The notes under the pieces were generated by a model. That model ran no database searches. It was not told the DNA's origin and saw only the letters and a program-made list of their open reading frames with translations. A DNA stretch of 64,000 bases from contig OY282386.1 of the NCBI GenBank assembly GCA_958295945.1, positions 3,094,204-3,158,203 on the forward strand, read 5' to 3'. Shown here piece after piece: positions 63,870 to 64,000 of this stretch. This DNA comes from Candidatus Poribacteria bacterium (GTDB lineage Bacteria > Poribacteria > WGA-4E > WGA-3G). A program made the position numbers and the translations under genes. Every line of letters begins with the position of its first letter. Within the stretch, counting starts at the first letter, position 1.

Positions 63870-64000
63870 CAATACCTTCGCCATTTTTACGTGCTTCAAT
63901 CGAATGAGAATATAGTGTTGCTCTATAATTGATCTGTGATATTGTGCGATAGCATGAATAAAAATAACTTTAGGGTTTTCTTGAAGTGTTTTTAATTATC
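63870..64000 (+). repeat. TCAATACCTTCGCCA-type repeat, copy at window end
   Basis: CAATACCTTCGCCATTTTTA onwards matches 9627-9759 to the last base of the window (GAAGTGTTTTTAATTATC), with scattered differences. It may continue beyond the edge. Confidence 0.7.

Overview
The window looks like a chromosomal segment of an uncultured, A+T-leaning bacterium with a double membrane. Lipoproteins, a FadL/PorV-like outer-membrane protein and a Rieske/cytochrome b pair all point to a Gram-negative-type envelope. The mix of phytanoyl-CoA dioxygenase, SMP-30/gluconolactonase, ThuA, LamG, Gfo/Idh/MocA and tandem WD40 proteins, plus many small dispersed hairpin repeats, fits Candidatus Poribacteria or a related phylum. 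That placement is inference from gene content, not a computed result.

Layout. 1-2.0 kb: start of an ABC-type permease, then about 1.7 kb of nested repeat elements without a gene. 2.0-4.1 kb: two linked unknown proteins and tRNA-Arg(CCG). 4.2-10.9 kb: gluconolactonase-like protein, dUTPase, thyA, four lipoproteins (three are tandem paralogues), a repeat-rich gap and folA; dUTPase, ThyA and FolA are the dTMP/folate core. 10.95-14.7 kb: a ThuA-like gene whose stop codon was displaced by an IS4-type insertion sequence, then a two-gene restriction-modification module. 14.8-16.0 kb: nagA-like gene. 16.1-35.5 kb: str, S10, spc and alpha ribosomal clusters in one direction (rpsL to rplQ, with fusA, tuf, secY, rpoA), closed by a strong hairpin. 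No rpmD, adk, map or infA is present in it.

35.6-43.0 kb: outer-membrane protein, Tyr-rich lipoprotein, a membrane cytochrome carrying three c-type haem motifs, a LamG protein, the Rieske/cytochrome b operon and an orphan DNA methyltransferase. 43.7-55.7 kb: SppA, PhyH dioxygenase, orphan antitoxin, a kinase-like/deoxyribosyltransferase-like fusion, M24 peptidase homologue, ATP-grasp ligase, GT4 glycosyltransferase, polyol/uronate dehydrogenase and Gfo/Idh/MocA oxidoreductase, separated by repeat blocks. 55.7-60.4 kb: IS1-like remnant and an array of secreted WD40 propellers ending in a decayed copy. 60.4-63.4 kb (minus strand): DAHP synthase then leuA, preceded by an aromatic-rich short ORF and an intrinsic terminator that look like an attenuator. 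63.4-64 kb: a structured G+C-rich block and a repeat running off the end.

The most notable signals are: the candidate aromatic-amino-acid attenuator before DAHP synthase; two loci with the same arrangement of four hairpin repeats (two direct, two inverted) ending in a shared ATATGTTTATAG-like tail; several non-autonomous elements with terminal inverted repeats (119 bp in four copies; one family at 65, 221 and 1026 bp; a 122-bp insertion inside another repeat with a 5-bp duplication); an S12 protein with substitutions at both streptomycin-site positions; and the IS insertion that extends the ThuA reading frame and carries a stem-loop over its own transposase start.
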